A stretch of 64,000 bases of DNA from Priestia iocasae (GTDB taxonomy: Bacteria; Bacillota; Bacilli; Bacillales; Bacillaceae_H), in contig NZ_JAFBFC010000004.1 of NCBI RefSeq assembly GCF_016909075.1, forward strand, positions 477,538 to 541,537, in the 5' to 3' direction. The notes beneath the pieces were generated by a model. That model was not told the origin of the DNA and made no database searches. It saw only the letters and a list, made by a program, of their open reading frames with translations. Made by a program: the position numbers and the translations under genes. Below, piece by piece: positions 1-8,275 of this stretch. Numbering within the stretch: position 1 is the first letter of the stretch; each line of letters opens with the position of its first letter.

Positions 1-952
1 CAATTCCAATTCCACGACTTTCTACTAAAAATGAAATAGATGGGTGTAATCCAAATGCATTTCGACCGATGCGAGAATCTGTTCCTCCTTCTGCAAGTTC
101 GATTTGTTCAGGTGTACTCGTTCCACTTGTATAGTAGTTATCACTAGAAAACCCTTGATTTCTTAGCTTTTGATGTGTTGGATTTACAAAAACTTCATCA
201 GAGTAGGTGCGTAATTTTTCAGGAATATTTAAGTTCTTACCAGATAATAAAAGAATGTCATGATACTTCAAAATACCTATTTCATTAAATGCTTTTTCAG
301 TTGGCGTGTATTCATGAGCATCAATCACCACTTCTGGTGAATAACGATTAAATTCTTGGTGAATGGCTTGGACTTCTTTGTTTTCTAGCTTTATGTGATC
401 TCGATTTCCATCATCTTTACTCGCAAGGGTACGAGTGAAATCATAGGATCCATCTGGATTTATACGAGGAACTACGATGACGTTTACGTCTTTTAACACC
501 TCTTTGCCTAACTTACCCGTTAAGCGCTCTGCAATAACAAGAGCTGCTTCTCCACTTGCTGGTTCATTTCCATGAATTTGCGCTTGTAGCCAAACGGTTG
601 GCTTCTTTGAGAACGACATTGGTGAAAAATCTTTTTCTGTTGTGAAATAAAGAGCTGGAATATCTAGTCCTCGCTGAGATTGACCAATGCTTTTTACTAG
701 TAGATGATTGCTCTTTTTTTCAAGCTTAGATATGTATGTTAGTAACTCTTCTTGCGTTGTGAATGCCTCTCCTTCTTTCGTAAAAGCAGGAGTTTGCTCC
801 GGCACTTGAACATGAGGATAGAGTTTTGCTACTTGTGGAGGCTGTGTGTAGGTTTTTCCGTAATATGGTGTTTGGGCTTGTACAGATGATGCTAGTAAAA
901 AACTAGACGTTAAAAGTGATAGTACCGTTACGTTGCTCATTTTTTTCTTCAT
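1..952 (-). CDS. M14 family zinc carboxypeptidase, partial (C-terminus off the left edge)
   Basis: Secreted metallocarboxypeptidase; the family removes C-terminal or D-amino acids from peptides or peptidoglycan stems. The reading frame runs from an ATG at 952, preceded by GGGGAGG around 962-967, to base 1 without a stop, giving about 317 residues. A signal peptide (Lys-rich start, hydrophobic to about residue 24, then AQA-like cleavage region) leads into the catalytic domain. Zinc ligands are visible: HGNE gives His127 and Glu130, and IDAHEY gives His213; RINPDG near 163 is the substrate-binding segment. The catalytic Glu expected near the C-terminus lies outside the window. Exact substrate cannot be told. 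Confidence 0.88.
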   Translation of the reverse strand, partial: MKKKMSNVTVLSLLTSSFLLASSVQAQTPYYGKTYTQPPQVAKLYPHVQVPEQTPAFTKEGEAFTTQEELLTYISKLEKKSNHLLVKSIGQSQRGLDIPALYFTTEKDFSPMSFSKKPTVWLQAQIHGNEPASGEAALVIAERLTGKLGKEVLKDVNVIVVPRINPDGSYDFTRTLASKDDGNRDHIKLENKEVQAIHQEFNRYSPEVVIDAHEYTPTEKAFNEIGILKYHDILLLSGKNLNIPEKLRTYSDEVFVNPTHQKLRNQGFSSDNYYTSGTSTPEQIELAEGGTDSRIGRNAFGLHPSISFLVESRGIGI

Positions 953-1164
953 CTTTATTCCTCCCCTGAAAATGATTAACAAAATAATTATACATAACAT
1001 TTTATTTATTCTGATTTTTTAATCGAAATGAAATCTATTTGTTAAATAATGTAATAAAAATAACATTTATTAGAATTTTGCTAGCAAAAAAGAATGATTG
1101 ATTATACGTGCCATTCTACTTAATCAAGAGATTTCATCGTATAAAATTGGTAATAATATCATGA

Positions 1165-1193
1165 TTGTTAATTTATTCTTTCTCGCTTATAAT
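1165..1193 (+). promoter_or_regulatory. Sigma-A-type promoter for the surface protein/sortase pair
   Basis: TTGTTA at 1165-1170 and a perfect TATAAT at 1188-1193 are separated by 17 bases. Transcription would start near 1200, about 38 bases before the ATG at 1238. Nothing else was found in the 285-base gap from 953. Confidence 0.7.
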
Positions 1194-1237
1194 TTTCTAG
1201 AATCATAGAACTATTTAAGTGGAAACGAGGAATAAAC

Positions 1238-2323
1238 ATGAAAAAGATTGGTGCAATTTTACTTATTTTTTCACTATTAACTGGATTATTTCCAGTAGCA
1301 TCACTAGCTGCACAAGACCCAATGTTTGAACAGGATTTGGACGTCTATTTAACAGAAGTGAGTGCTGATAGAGGTTTTACCGTAACAAAAGAACATATTG
1401 AATCCGCTCTTTCGTTTTACGAGGATTCTTTGGACTCTTTTCAATCAGTCGAAGAGTTAAAAGACTTTTTAGGTGAAGTTATTTTAGCTGACCTCAGTAA
1501 TTTATCTTACATCTATGAACAATATGAATTAGATAAAGAGTCACTTACTGCTTTATTAGCTGAGAATGGTGAAAGCCTAGAAGATTACATTTATGTTGAT
1601 GATTTAGATTTAACAGTATGGTTTTACACAGAAGGTGACATGACAGAGATAGATGAAGACATGTTGCTAGAGCTATCAGAAATGTTCCAAGATGAGTTTG
1701 GGTTAACAGAAGAAGAACTTCAGCGTTTAGAAGCTCACTTCATGTCAATTGAAGAAGAGTTAATGAAGCCTGAAACTCTTCAGCGTTTAGAAGAACTTGC
1801 AAATCGTATGATGAGCTTTGAAGAGTTCGATGTTGCGACAGAGCTAACATCTGAACAGATTGCCGAGCTTATGTCTGTTTTTAACGAGATGCTTTCCATC
1901 TTCCATTTAAAAGTAGAGTTTACTTTAGTACAAGGTCAAACAGAGACATCTATCTCTTTTACAGACTTAGTCTCATTAGAAGAATTGCAAAATGCTAGTT
2001 TAAAAATCTCTTTCTATAACCTACAAGGTGAGTTTTTAGCAGACATGCTTTTAACTGGCGAGATGTTTGATTCTGAAATCATTACAGACACAGGAAAACA
2101 AATTGAGGAATCAGCAAACGTCGTTGAACAAAGTGTCACACCAACGACAAAGGCTCCTAAAACAGAAAAGCAAAAAATGGTAGCAGAAAAGAAATCTGAG
2201 CATCAAACCGTTAAAGGCGCAAAGCTTCCCGATACAGCTTCTAACTACTTGATGAATACCCTATTTGGACTTCTGTTTGTATTTGTTGGATTTATTGTAT
2301 ATCGAAAGGTGCGTCAAATTTAA
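1238..2323 (+). CDS. Processed acidic surface protein with LPDTA sorting signal
   Basis: Probable wall-anchored surface protein, substrate of the sortase encoded next. It has an N-terminal signal peptide (residues 1-24, ending SLAAQ), a long strongly acidic, mostly helical middle, a Lys-rich linker near 295-325, then a sorting signal: LPDTA at residues 330-334, a hydrophobic stretch and the basic tail RKVRQI. LPDTA fits the LPNTA-like preference of class D sortases, and the family is known to sit next to such sortases. The sortase gene starts one base after the stop, so translation is probably coupled. The role of the acidic domain is unknown. Confidence 0.82.
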   Translation: MKKIGAILLIFSLLTGLFPVASLAAQDPMFEQDLDVYLTEVSADRGFTVTKEHIESALSFYEDSLDSFQSVEELKDFLGEVILADLSNLSYIYEQYELDKESLTALLAENGESLEDYIYVDDLDLTVWFYTEGDMTEIDEDMLLELSEMFQDEFGLTEEELQRLEAHFMSIEEELMKPETLQRLEELANRMMSFEEFDVATELTSEQIAELMSVFNEMLSIFHLKVEFTLVQGQTETSISFTDLVSLEELQNASLKISFYNLQGEFLADMLLTGEMFDSEIITDTGKQIEESANVVEQSVTPTTKAPKTEKQKMVAEKKSEHQTVKGAKLPDTASNYLMNTLFGLLFVFVGFIVYRKVRQI

Positions 2324-2324
2324 T

Positions 2325-2963
2325 ATGGCGCTTTTAAAAGGAATCAATCGTAAAAAGCGATTGATTCTTCTTGCATTCGCAGTCGGTACGATGGTTCTTG
2401 GACTTTGGTTTTCAACAACAAATGTTTACAAGTTTGCGAAAGGCTATTTTATTTTTAAACTGAACGAACCAACGCAAGAGGTAGTAAAAAAGGAGCCTGC
2501 TGTTCAACCGGACAAAGCGGCAGAGGAAAAAGAAGAATTATACCCTATTCGGCCAGAGATTGGCGAAGAAATGGGCGAACTATACATTCCAAAGCTTGAA
2601 GCCACGCTCCCTATTTTTCATGGTACAAATGAAGAAGAGCTTGAAAAAGGTGTAGGACATTTCGCTGGTAGTGTTCTACCTGGAGAAAATGACAATTCTG
2701 TTTTATCAGGACATCGTGATACTGTTTTTCGAAAGCTCGGTGACGTTGGTGTGGGTGATGAATTAATTGTTCGTACATCTGCCGGTGAATTTCAATATAA
2801 AGTTCATAAAGTAAGAATTGTAGATTCAGATGATCGAACAGTTATTGTGCCAAAACCACGTGCAACCCTAACAGTCAGTACATGCTATCCTTTTACATTT
2901 ATTGGATCAGCTCCAGAACGATACATTTTGGTTGCTCATCTCGTTTCTAAAAAAACAGCGTAG
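2325..2963 (+). CDS. Class D sortase
   Basis: Membrane-anchored transpeptidase that cuts an LPxTA signal and links the protein to cell wall. The longest frame starts at 2265 inside the upstream gene; ATG 2325 is preferred because it directly follows the upstream stop and gives a normal sortase N-terminus (basic residues, one membrane segment at about 12-30). Catalytic triad: His130 in LSGHRDT, Cys187 in VSTC and Arg199 in APERY. At 212 residues it is of normal class D size. The likely substrate is the LPDTA protein immediately upstream in the same operon. Confidence 0.93.
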   Translation: MALLKGINRKKRLILLAFAVGTMVLGLWFSTTNVYKFAKGYFIFKLNEPTQEVVKKEPAVQPDKAAEEKEELYPIRPEIGEEMGELYIPKLEATLPIFHGTNEEELEKGVGHFAGSVLPGENDNSVLSGHRDTVFRKLGDVGVGDELIVRTSAGEFQYKVHKVRIVDSDDRTVIVPKPRATLTVSTCYPFTFIGSAPERYILVAHLVSKKTA

Positions 2964-2993
2964 ACACAAGAACAGTGTCTACGCTGTTTTTTT
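2951..2993 (+). terminator. Intrinsic terminator of the sortase operon
   Basis: A 13-bp perfect stem (2955-2967 with 2975-2987) is followed by a T run. The sortase stop codon lies inside the 5' arm. Confidence 0.9.
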
Positions 2994-3058
2994 AACTACT
3001 AATTCGAAATAAATTGTATATAAATGACATTAACTACCTAATTGATCAGGAGGTTGCT

Positions 3059-3382
3059 ATGAAAAATCCAGATTTCATTGGAAATATTGTTGACACCTAT
3101 CGTTTCATCAGTAACGAAGAACTGCACATCGCTATTGATAGCCTTCAAGATTTGATTAAACACTTACTGCAAGGGAAAACGGTTTTCTTTTTTATAGAAG
3201 AAGGCTATGGCATGATGAAATATGAAAGTGGAACACCTTATTGTACAATGATTGATATTTTATCTGGGCGTGTAGAGATGTATGAACATAAAAAGATTGA
3301 AGGTATTTATGGTTTGTATGATTTGCTTCAAGGATCACTTTTTTTAATTGATGGCTGGGACTCGAGCTCAGTTCTTCACTAA
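3059..3382 (+). CDS. Conserved hypothetical protein, 107 aa
   Basis: I do not recognise a family. AGGAGG at 3048-3053 places the start at ATG 3059, not at the earlier in-frame ATG 3014. The product is small, probably cytoplasmic, mixed alpha/beta, with no signal or membrane segment, and ends in an acidic/Ser-rich tail. It forms a single-gene unit between two terminators and is convergent with yokU. Confidence 0.65.
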   Translation: MKNPDFIGNIVDTYRFISNEELHIAIDSLQDLIKHLLQGKTVFFFIEEGYGMMKYESGTPYCTMIDILSGRVEMYEHKKIEGIYGLYDLLQGSLFLIDGWDSSSVLH

Positions 3383-3384
3383 TT

Positions 3385-3420
3385 GAAAAGCGCCAAGTAA
3401 AAACTTAGCGCTTTTCTTTA
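3385..3420. terminator. Bidirectional terminator between convergent genes
   Basis: Inverted repeat of GAAAAGCGC...AAGT and its complement, with A/T runs on both sides, serving the upstream plus-strand gene and yokU. Confidence 0.85.
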
Positions 3421-3699
3421 TGTGGATGAAAAATCAAAGTAATTTCGTTTTAATAACCTTGGCTTTGCCATCAATTCATCAAACATGAGTTGCTTTTCAA
3501 GTTCTTTCGTTTGAATGAGAAACAGTTGATCTTCGATTTCTTTCACCACTTCATCTTTTTGGTAAATCATGTGACACTCTAGACAATGAAAAGAAGGAGT
3601 TTCATCAATTTGAATGGTCTTTGTCCCGTCTGGCAACTCCCAGTAAACAGTGGCTTTTATTTCGCGGACCTCTTTTGCTTCACACCATTCACAATTCAC
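3418..3699 (-). CDS. yokU: YokU family zinc-finger-like protein
   Basis: A 93-residue protein with two CxxC pairs (CEWC at the N-terminus and CLEC near residue 36), the zinc-ribbon pattern of YgiT/YokU-type proteins. Its start overlaps the stop of kamA by four bases (ATGA), so the two genes are translationally coupled. A kamA-yokU pairing is typical of Bacillus. The molecular function is not established. Confidence 0.82.
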   Translation of the reverse strand: MNCEWCEAKEVREIKATVYWELPDGTKTIQIDETPSFHCLECHMIYQKDEVVKEIEDQLFLIQTKELEKQLMFDELMAKPRLLKRNYFDFSST

Positions 3700-5114
3700 G
3701 TGCCGCTTCCCTCCTTGCCCGCTACTTCTGCATATTTTTCTAGCTGTGACTGAAATTTCTTTTCTTTTAATTCATCGCGCTTTTCTCGTTTGTCTTTTAA
3801 CGAATGATGATCTGGATTACCTTGATAATGTTTGCGTTTATCTAATCTCTTCACACCTTCTGGAACAAGGTTAAATGCTGTGTCATCCATAAGAGAAAGT
3901 ACACCCACGCTCTCATGCTGTTCGTATACTTCAGGATATAGCTCTTTATAGTAATCATCTGCTGTATGAGGCGTATACTTTTCTGGCTCAGGATATGACG
4001 TAATGACACCTTCAAAGTTACGAAGCACAACTTTGTTCGCGCTTTGAGAGATAATATAGTTAGGTTGAAGAGAAATTTTCCCTCCTCCCCCTGGGGCATC
4101 TACGACAAACGTTGGAACCGCATAACCAGATGTATGACCCCGCAATCCTTCCATAATTTCAAGGCCTTTACTAATAGGTGCACGGAAATGTCCAATTCCT
4201 TCGGATAAATCACACTGATAAATATAGTACGGACGAACACGAATTTTCACTAAATCATGCATCAGCTTTTTCATAATCGGAACACTGTCGTTAATTCCTG
4301 CTAAAATAACTGCTTGATTTCCAACCGGTACCCCTGCATTCGCAAGCATTTCACACGCTCGTTTTGATTCTTCTGTAATTTCAATTGATGTATTGAAGTG
4401 CGTGTTCAGCCAAACAGGATGATATTTCTTTAAAATGTTACATAAGTTCTCGGTAATACGTTGAGGAAACACAACCGGTGCTCTCGTACCAATTCGAATG
4501 ATCTCAACATGAGGAATGTCACGTAAATTTTTCAAAATGTATTCTAAAATGTTGTCGTTAATTAACAAGCCATCTCCACCTGAAATGAGCACATCACGTA
4601 CTTGTGGTGTTTGACTGATATAATGGATGGCTGCGTCTAGCTGTTTTTTCGGCACTCCCATACCAATTTGACCTGAAAAGCGCCTTCTTGTACAGTAACG
4701 ACAATACATGGAGCATTGATTTGTTACTAGGAATAGGACGCGGTCTGGATATCGGTGAGTAAGCCCTGGTACTGGCGAATCTTCATCTTCATGAAGAGGA
4801 TCTTCTAAATCATACTTTGTTTTGTGGATTTCATTTGTAATGGGAACAGACTGCATACGAATTGGGCATTTTGAATTGTTTTCATTCATGAGCCACGCAT
4901 AATAAGGGGTAATATTTAGTGGGATGGTTTTGGTTGAAAGCAATACGCCTTCTTCTTCTTCAGGTGTTAAATGAATGACCTCTTTTAAATCTTGAACCGT
5001 TTTAATTGTATTGGTTAATTGCCAAATCCAATCATTCCATTGCTCTTCCGTTACATCTTTCCAAAGTGAAATTTCACTCCAATGTCGAGCTGGCTTATAT
5101 AATGTTTGTCTCAT
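3696..5114 (-). CDS. kamA: L-lysine 2,3-aminomutase
   Basis: Radical SAM, PLP-dependent enzyme converting L-lysine to L-beta-lysine. The CxxxCxxC cluster that binds the 4Fe-4S centre is at Cys134, Cys138 and Cys141 (CSMYCRYC). The PLP lysine is Lys346 in PGGGGK. At 472 residues it matches Bacillus KamA. ATG 5114 is preceded by GGAGGG. It is followed by yokU with a four-base overlap. beta-Lysine in bacilli may serve lysine degradation or act as a compatible solute; this context does not decide. Confidence 0.95.
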   Translation of the reverse strand: MRQTLYKPARHWSEISLWKDVTEEQWNDWIWQLTNTIKTVQDLKEVIHLTPEEEEGVLLSTKTIPLNITPYYAWLMNENNSKCPIRMQSVPITNEIHKTKYDLEDPLHEDEDSPVPGLTHRYPDRVLFLVTNQCSMYCRYCTRRRFSGQIGMGVPKKQLDAAIHYISQTPQVRDVLISGGDGLLINDNILEYILKNLRDIPHVEIIRIGTRAPVVFPQRITENLCNILKKYHPVWLNTHFNTSIEITEESKRACEMLANAGVPVGNQAVILAGINDSVPIMKKLMHDLVKIRVRPYYIYQCDLSEGIGHFRAPISKGLEIMEGLRGHTSGYAVPTFVVDAPGGGGKISLQPNYIISQSANKVVLRNFEGVITSYPEPEKYTPHTADDYYKELYPEVYEQHESVGVLSLMDDTAFNLVPEGVKRLDKRKHYQGNPDHHSLKDKREKRDELKEKKFQSQLEKYAEVAGKEGSGT

Positions 5115-5311
5115 CTAATCCCTCCTGTATTCATTCCTGTTCTACAAAAGAGATAAGATGCAAGAAATGTGCCAATAATTTAAATGAAGGCAAGATACGA
5201 TTTTACTTTTAAAAAAGGCTAACTAGCAGGGTAATGCAATCTTTTTTTGCGCAAAATAAAAATCACTGCCAATTATTTTTGCATATGAAGGTAAAATAGG
5301 AGGAAATGAGA

Positions 5312-5610
5312 GTGGCTCACTTTGTTATGTGGTTCTTATTGATTGGCCCTTGGTTCTTATTATTCTTTTTCGATACGGAGAGAATGAAGCGTTTTGTACC
5401 TGTCGGCATCTTTGCTGCGCTTCTATTAACCATTGTTTTTCAAATTGCACAACGGTATGAATGGTGGATTATACACGATAACTTGTTCTTTCTTACGAAT
5501 ATGACTCCATTTATTTATGGTGTTTTTTAGTGGGTACGATTATTATTTTCTATCTTAGCTATCCAAGCTTTCTTATTTACATGTTACTTAATATTATGAT
5601 AGAGGCCTAA
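5312..5610 (+). pseudogene. Frameshifted small membrane protein remnant
   Basis: The open frame stops at TAG 5528-5530, right after a run of six T. One extra T would restore reading into the continuing frame (LVGTIIIFYLSYP...) up to TAA 5608-5610, giving about 100 residues with three to four membrane segments. GGAGG at 5299-5303 fits GTG 5312 better than ATG 5306, which is only two bases away. The sequence resembles CBO0543-type membrane proteins, usually longer (about 160 aa), so the C-terminus also appears lost. A base-calling error in the T run is the alternative. Confidence 0.55.
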
Positions 5611-5662
5611 TCCCTCTTTTATTTCATCCTAATCATTCCAACCTACTTCTGTCCATTTTAAA

Positions 5663-6253
5663 CTAAGCTTGATGGTGCTTCTGCTGATGGTGAAGTAATC
5701 TTGTTATCCGTTTATACACACTGTTGACAGAGCGTTGAAGTTCTTTTGCAATACATGTCTTTTTCCAGCCTTTAGAATGTAAAAGCATCAATTCCTTATC
5801 CTCTTTTATAGACCAATGCTTATAAATTCGCTTATGACATTGCCTGTTCTTGTTTTTTTCTGTATGAAACCAAGCAGGCTCTGGCAAAATAGCTCCACTC
5901 TCGATTTGCGCAAAATTAATCTTTTCCTTATGATGTGCTGCCCATGTCCAAAAGTCTTCAGGAGAAACGAAATAAAATCGTTTTGTTTTTCTTGTAATCT
6001 TTGATATATAAGGAAGATTATGATGCTCTGCCCAGCTTTTCACAGTATTTCGATCCACGTTCAAATAGCGAGCGAGCTCTCCAAACGTGAGTAACCCTAA
6101 TATTTCACGGGTATTTCCAATTCCCAAGTCTGTTAGCTTTTGAATCACTGCATTATAGGAACGATCTAAGTTGCGTGCGATTGTTTCTACTTGTACCTCA
6201 CCAACATTCGCTTTCAAGTATTCTGTTTCTTCCATTGTCCACTCTCTTTTCAC
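5663..6253 (-). CDS. DNA-binding protein with two Myb/SANT-like repeats and a central HTH
   Basis: Starts at GTG 6253 behind AGGAGTG. Residues 1-45 (REWTMEETEYLKAN...) and about 140-190 (HWSIKEDKELMLLH...) are two related tryptophan-containing helical repeats like Myb/SANT domains. Between them (about 52-110) is an excisionase/MerR-like helix-turn-helix (FGELARYLNVDRNTVKSWAE). The C-terminus is rich in His, Lys and Gln. This architecture occurs in Bacillus and phage regulatory proteins, but I cannot name a target. It is a single gene, with no clear partner. Confidence 0.7.
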   Translation of the reverse strand: MKREWTMEETEYLKANVGEVQVETIARNLDRSYNAVIQKLTDLGIGNTREILGLLTFGELARYLNVDRNTVKSWAEHHNLPYISKITRKTKRFYFVSPEDFWTWAAHHKEKINFAQIESGAILPEPAWFHTEKNKNRQCHKRIYKHWSIKEDKELMLLHSKGWKKTCIAKELQRSVNSVYKRITRLLHHQQKHHQA

Positions 6254-6292
6254 TTTCTACACTCCTATCTAAACAAATCGTCTTTATACAAA

Positions 6293-6445
6293 GAAAGAGA
6301 CTGACTTATAAATTATTAAAATGAGAAAAGAATGGTTTCATGCAACATCCCTTGCTTGTCTCCTTTCATGTAACTGGATTGACAAGGCAAGGGATGCTAC
6401 AGCTGTGTCAAAAAAGGGGTTTTTAACTCCTTTTTCATACAGCCT
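6293..6445. repeat. Dispersed hairpin repeat, copy A
   Basis: Stem CATCCCTTGC...GCAAGGGATG (6345-6360 with 6381-6396) with loop segment ACTGGATT at 6373-6380. It is preceded by AAAGAGACTGACTTATAAA and followed by a second small hairpin with an AGCCT end that inverts the left end. Related copies lie at 23636, 26318 and 46812. It fills most of the 390-base gap before the XRE gene. Confidence 0.6.
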
Positions 6446-6603
6446 TTTTTGTAGAACAATATAGAATAGGGGAAATCATTACTTCTGATAGCATTTTAAC
6501 AAACTACATATTATTTGTCTACTATAAGTGACAAAACCTCATAAAAAGAAGGTTGAGACACAGCTGAACATTCACTGATTTTTCATACATCACAAAAATA
6601 AAA

Positions 6604-6642
6604 CCGTATGAAATCAACGTTTATTCGTTTGATTTCATACGG
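6604..6642 (-). terminator. Terminator of the XRE gene
   Basis: 16-bp inverted repeat (CCGTATGAAATCAACG) directly at the end of the coding sequence. Confidence 0.7.
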
Positions 6643-6643
6643 C

Positions 6644-6904
6644 TTACTCATTTTTATTGTTTTTTGTTCCAGCCTCTTCTATAGAATCAGATAAATCAAG
6701 TAAGAAAGCTAACGTAACATCTAATGCTATTGAAAGAGTATAAATGTTTTCCAGTGATATATTTCGACTTCCTCTTTCAACATCCGAAATATAAGAGCGT
6801 GTCAGACCTGATTTCTGCGCAAGTTGATCTTGTGAAAGCTTTTTATCCTTCCGCAATTGTTTAAGACGATTTCCAAATCGTAATTTAATGTCAGAGTGAT
6901 TCAT
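6644..6904 (-). CDS. XRE family helix-turn-helix regulator
   Basis: A single HTH_3 domain covers residues 10-65: FGNRLKQLRKDKKLSQDQLA, then the recognition helix around LTRSYISDVERGSRNIS. At 86 residues it is SinR/Xre-like but without a clear oligomerisation domain, ending in a short acidic/Asn-rich tail. It is transcribed alone; no adjacent target or antagonist is visible. Confidence 0.85.
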   Translation of the reverse strand: MNHSDIKLRFGNRLKQLRKDKKLSQDQLAQKSGLTRSYISDVERGSRNISLENIYTLSIALDVTLAFLLDLSDSIEEAGTKNNKNE

Positions 6905-7030
6905 TTTGTAAGAAACACCTACCAGGTGATATTTTTGTATGATTAACTATTATTTTTTTACATTTTTATAGTTCATTTTAACCATAAAATGATAAAAAAT
7001 ACTAGTCTTTCTTTTTTCGTTGTATAAACA

Positions 7031-7088
7031 AAAAGTGAAACCGCTACCTTCAGTCCTAAATCGGGCTGAAGGTAGCGGTTTCACTTTT
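7031..7088 (-). terminator. citA terminator
   Basis: A 23-bp near-perfect inverted repeat (7031-7053 with 7066-7088) directly overlapping the end of citA, with T-rich sequence beyond on the minus strand. Confidence 0.9.
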
Positions 7089-8167
7089 TACTTAATATAA
7101 ACTGCAGACGGTCTGTAAATTACATTGTTCTCGCATTGTTCTAACAGATGCGCTGTCCAGCCTACTACTCGACTTGCTGTAAAGGTTGGTGTGAAAAGCG
7201 AAGGATCCATATTAACAGCTTTCATAATGGCTGCTGCGTAAAATTCAACATTGGTGTAAAGTGAGCGTCCTGGTTTTAGCTCTTGTAGTACCTTGATGCC
7301 AGCCTTTTCAACGTCCATAGCGAGGTCTAGCCACTCATCTTTACCAGCCATATGCATAAGCTTTTTCTTCAGCGCTACTGCGCGAGGATCCATCGTTTTG
7401 TAGACGCGATGACCAAACCCCATTATTTTCTCCCCGTTTTCCACTTTTGCACGAATCACTTCTTCTGCATGACCAGAAGCTACCACTTCTTCAAGTAAAT
7501 CAATGACACCACTTGGTGCTCCACCGTGTAATGGACCTTTCATCGTACCAATAGCTGATGTGATTGCTGAAACCATATCTGACTCTGTTGATAGCGTGAC
7601 TCTTCCTGAAAAAGTAGAGGCATTTAACCCGTGTTCTAACGTTAAAATCATATACGTTTCTAACGCTTTTACATGTGTCGCGGATGGGACATTCCCTGAT
7701 AACGCATACAAATAATAGTTCATATAATCCATCGATTGAGCAATTTCCTCGTTAAATAAAATACCTTTCGTTTGTTGAAGTCGATAGCCAATGATTGATG
7801 GTACAATCGCTGTTAAAAGAATCGCTTGATCGACCGTTGGCTTCCACCCAAACTCAGGTGTTCCTAAAGCTGAGACAGCTGTGCGCATAACGCTCATCAT
7901 TTCCATATCAGCAGGTAATAGCTTAATGAGCTGCTTAATATGGTCTGGTAAGACACGTTTTGTTTTTAATTCTTCTTTTAACCATGTTAGCTCTGCCTCA
8001 TTTGGAAAGTCTCCAAACCAAAGTAAATACGCGACCTCTTCAAATGTGTAATTCTCAGTTAAGTATTCTATATCGTATCCCCTATAAATGAGCGTGCCCT
8101 TCTCCCCATCAATGTCACTAATTCTCGTTTCCGTACAAGCAATTCCTTTTAATCCCGGATAAATCAT
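7088..8167 (-). CDS. citA: Citrate synthase, CitA type
   Basis: Condenses oxaloacetate and acetyl-CoA at the entry of the TCA cycle. The 359-residue protein has the short Gram-positive form. Active-site regions are intact: GPLHGGAPSG (His214), GFGHRVYK (His253) and the FTASRVVGWTAH segment near the C-terminus. It is transcribed divergently from a LysR regulator, the citA-citR arrangement of B. subtilis. I therefore call CitA and not the housekeeping CitZ, which normally sits with icd and mdh. Confidence 0.92.
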   Translation of the reverse strand: MIYPGLKGIACTETRISDIDGEKGTLIYRGYDIEYLTENYTFEEVAYLLWFGDFPNEAELTWLKEELKTKRVLPDHIKQLIKLLPADMEMMSVMRTAVSALGTPEFGWKPTVDQAILLTAIVPSIIGYRLQQTKGILFNEEIAQSMDYMNYYLYALSGNVPSATHVKALETYMILTLEHGLNASTFSGRVTLSTESDMVSAITSAIGTMKGPLHGGAPSGVIDLLEEVVASGHAEEVIRAKVENGEKIMGFGHRVYKTMDPRAVALKKKLMHMAGKDEWLDLAMDVEKAGIKVLQELKPGRSLYTNVEFYAAAIMKAVNMDPSLFTPTFTASRVVGWTAHLLEQCENNVIYRPSAVYIK

Positions 8168-8207
8168 TTTTACACCACTCCCCTTGTTTGTTATTATATA
8201 AAAGATG

Positions 8208-8226
8208 ATTAATTCAGAACATTAAT
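8208..8226. promoter_or_regulatory. Candidate CitR operator in the divergent citA/citR intergenic region
   Basis: ATTAAT, seven bases, ATTAAT is an interrupted palindrome between the two start codons and satisfies the T-N11-A rule of LysR-type regulators. The position suits control of both genes; the assignment is inferred. Confidence 0.5.
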
Positions 8227-8275
8227 TATTTTTGAAGATGTTGATTAAATATTTTAATAATTAGGAGATCTTTAT

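Noticed and set aside
5115..5300. Possible lysine riboswitch before kamA
   Set aside because: The leader is short and shows no lysine aptamer core or terminator.
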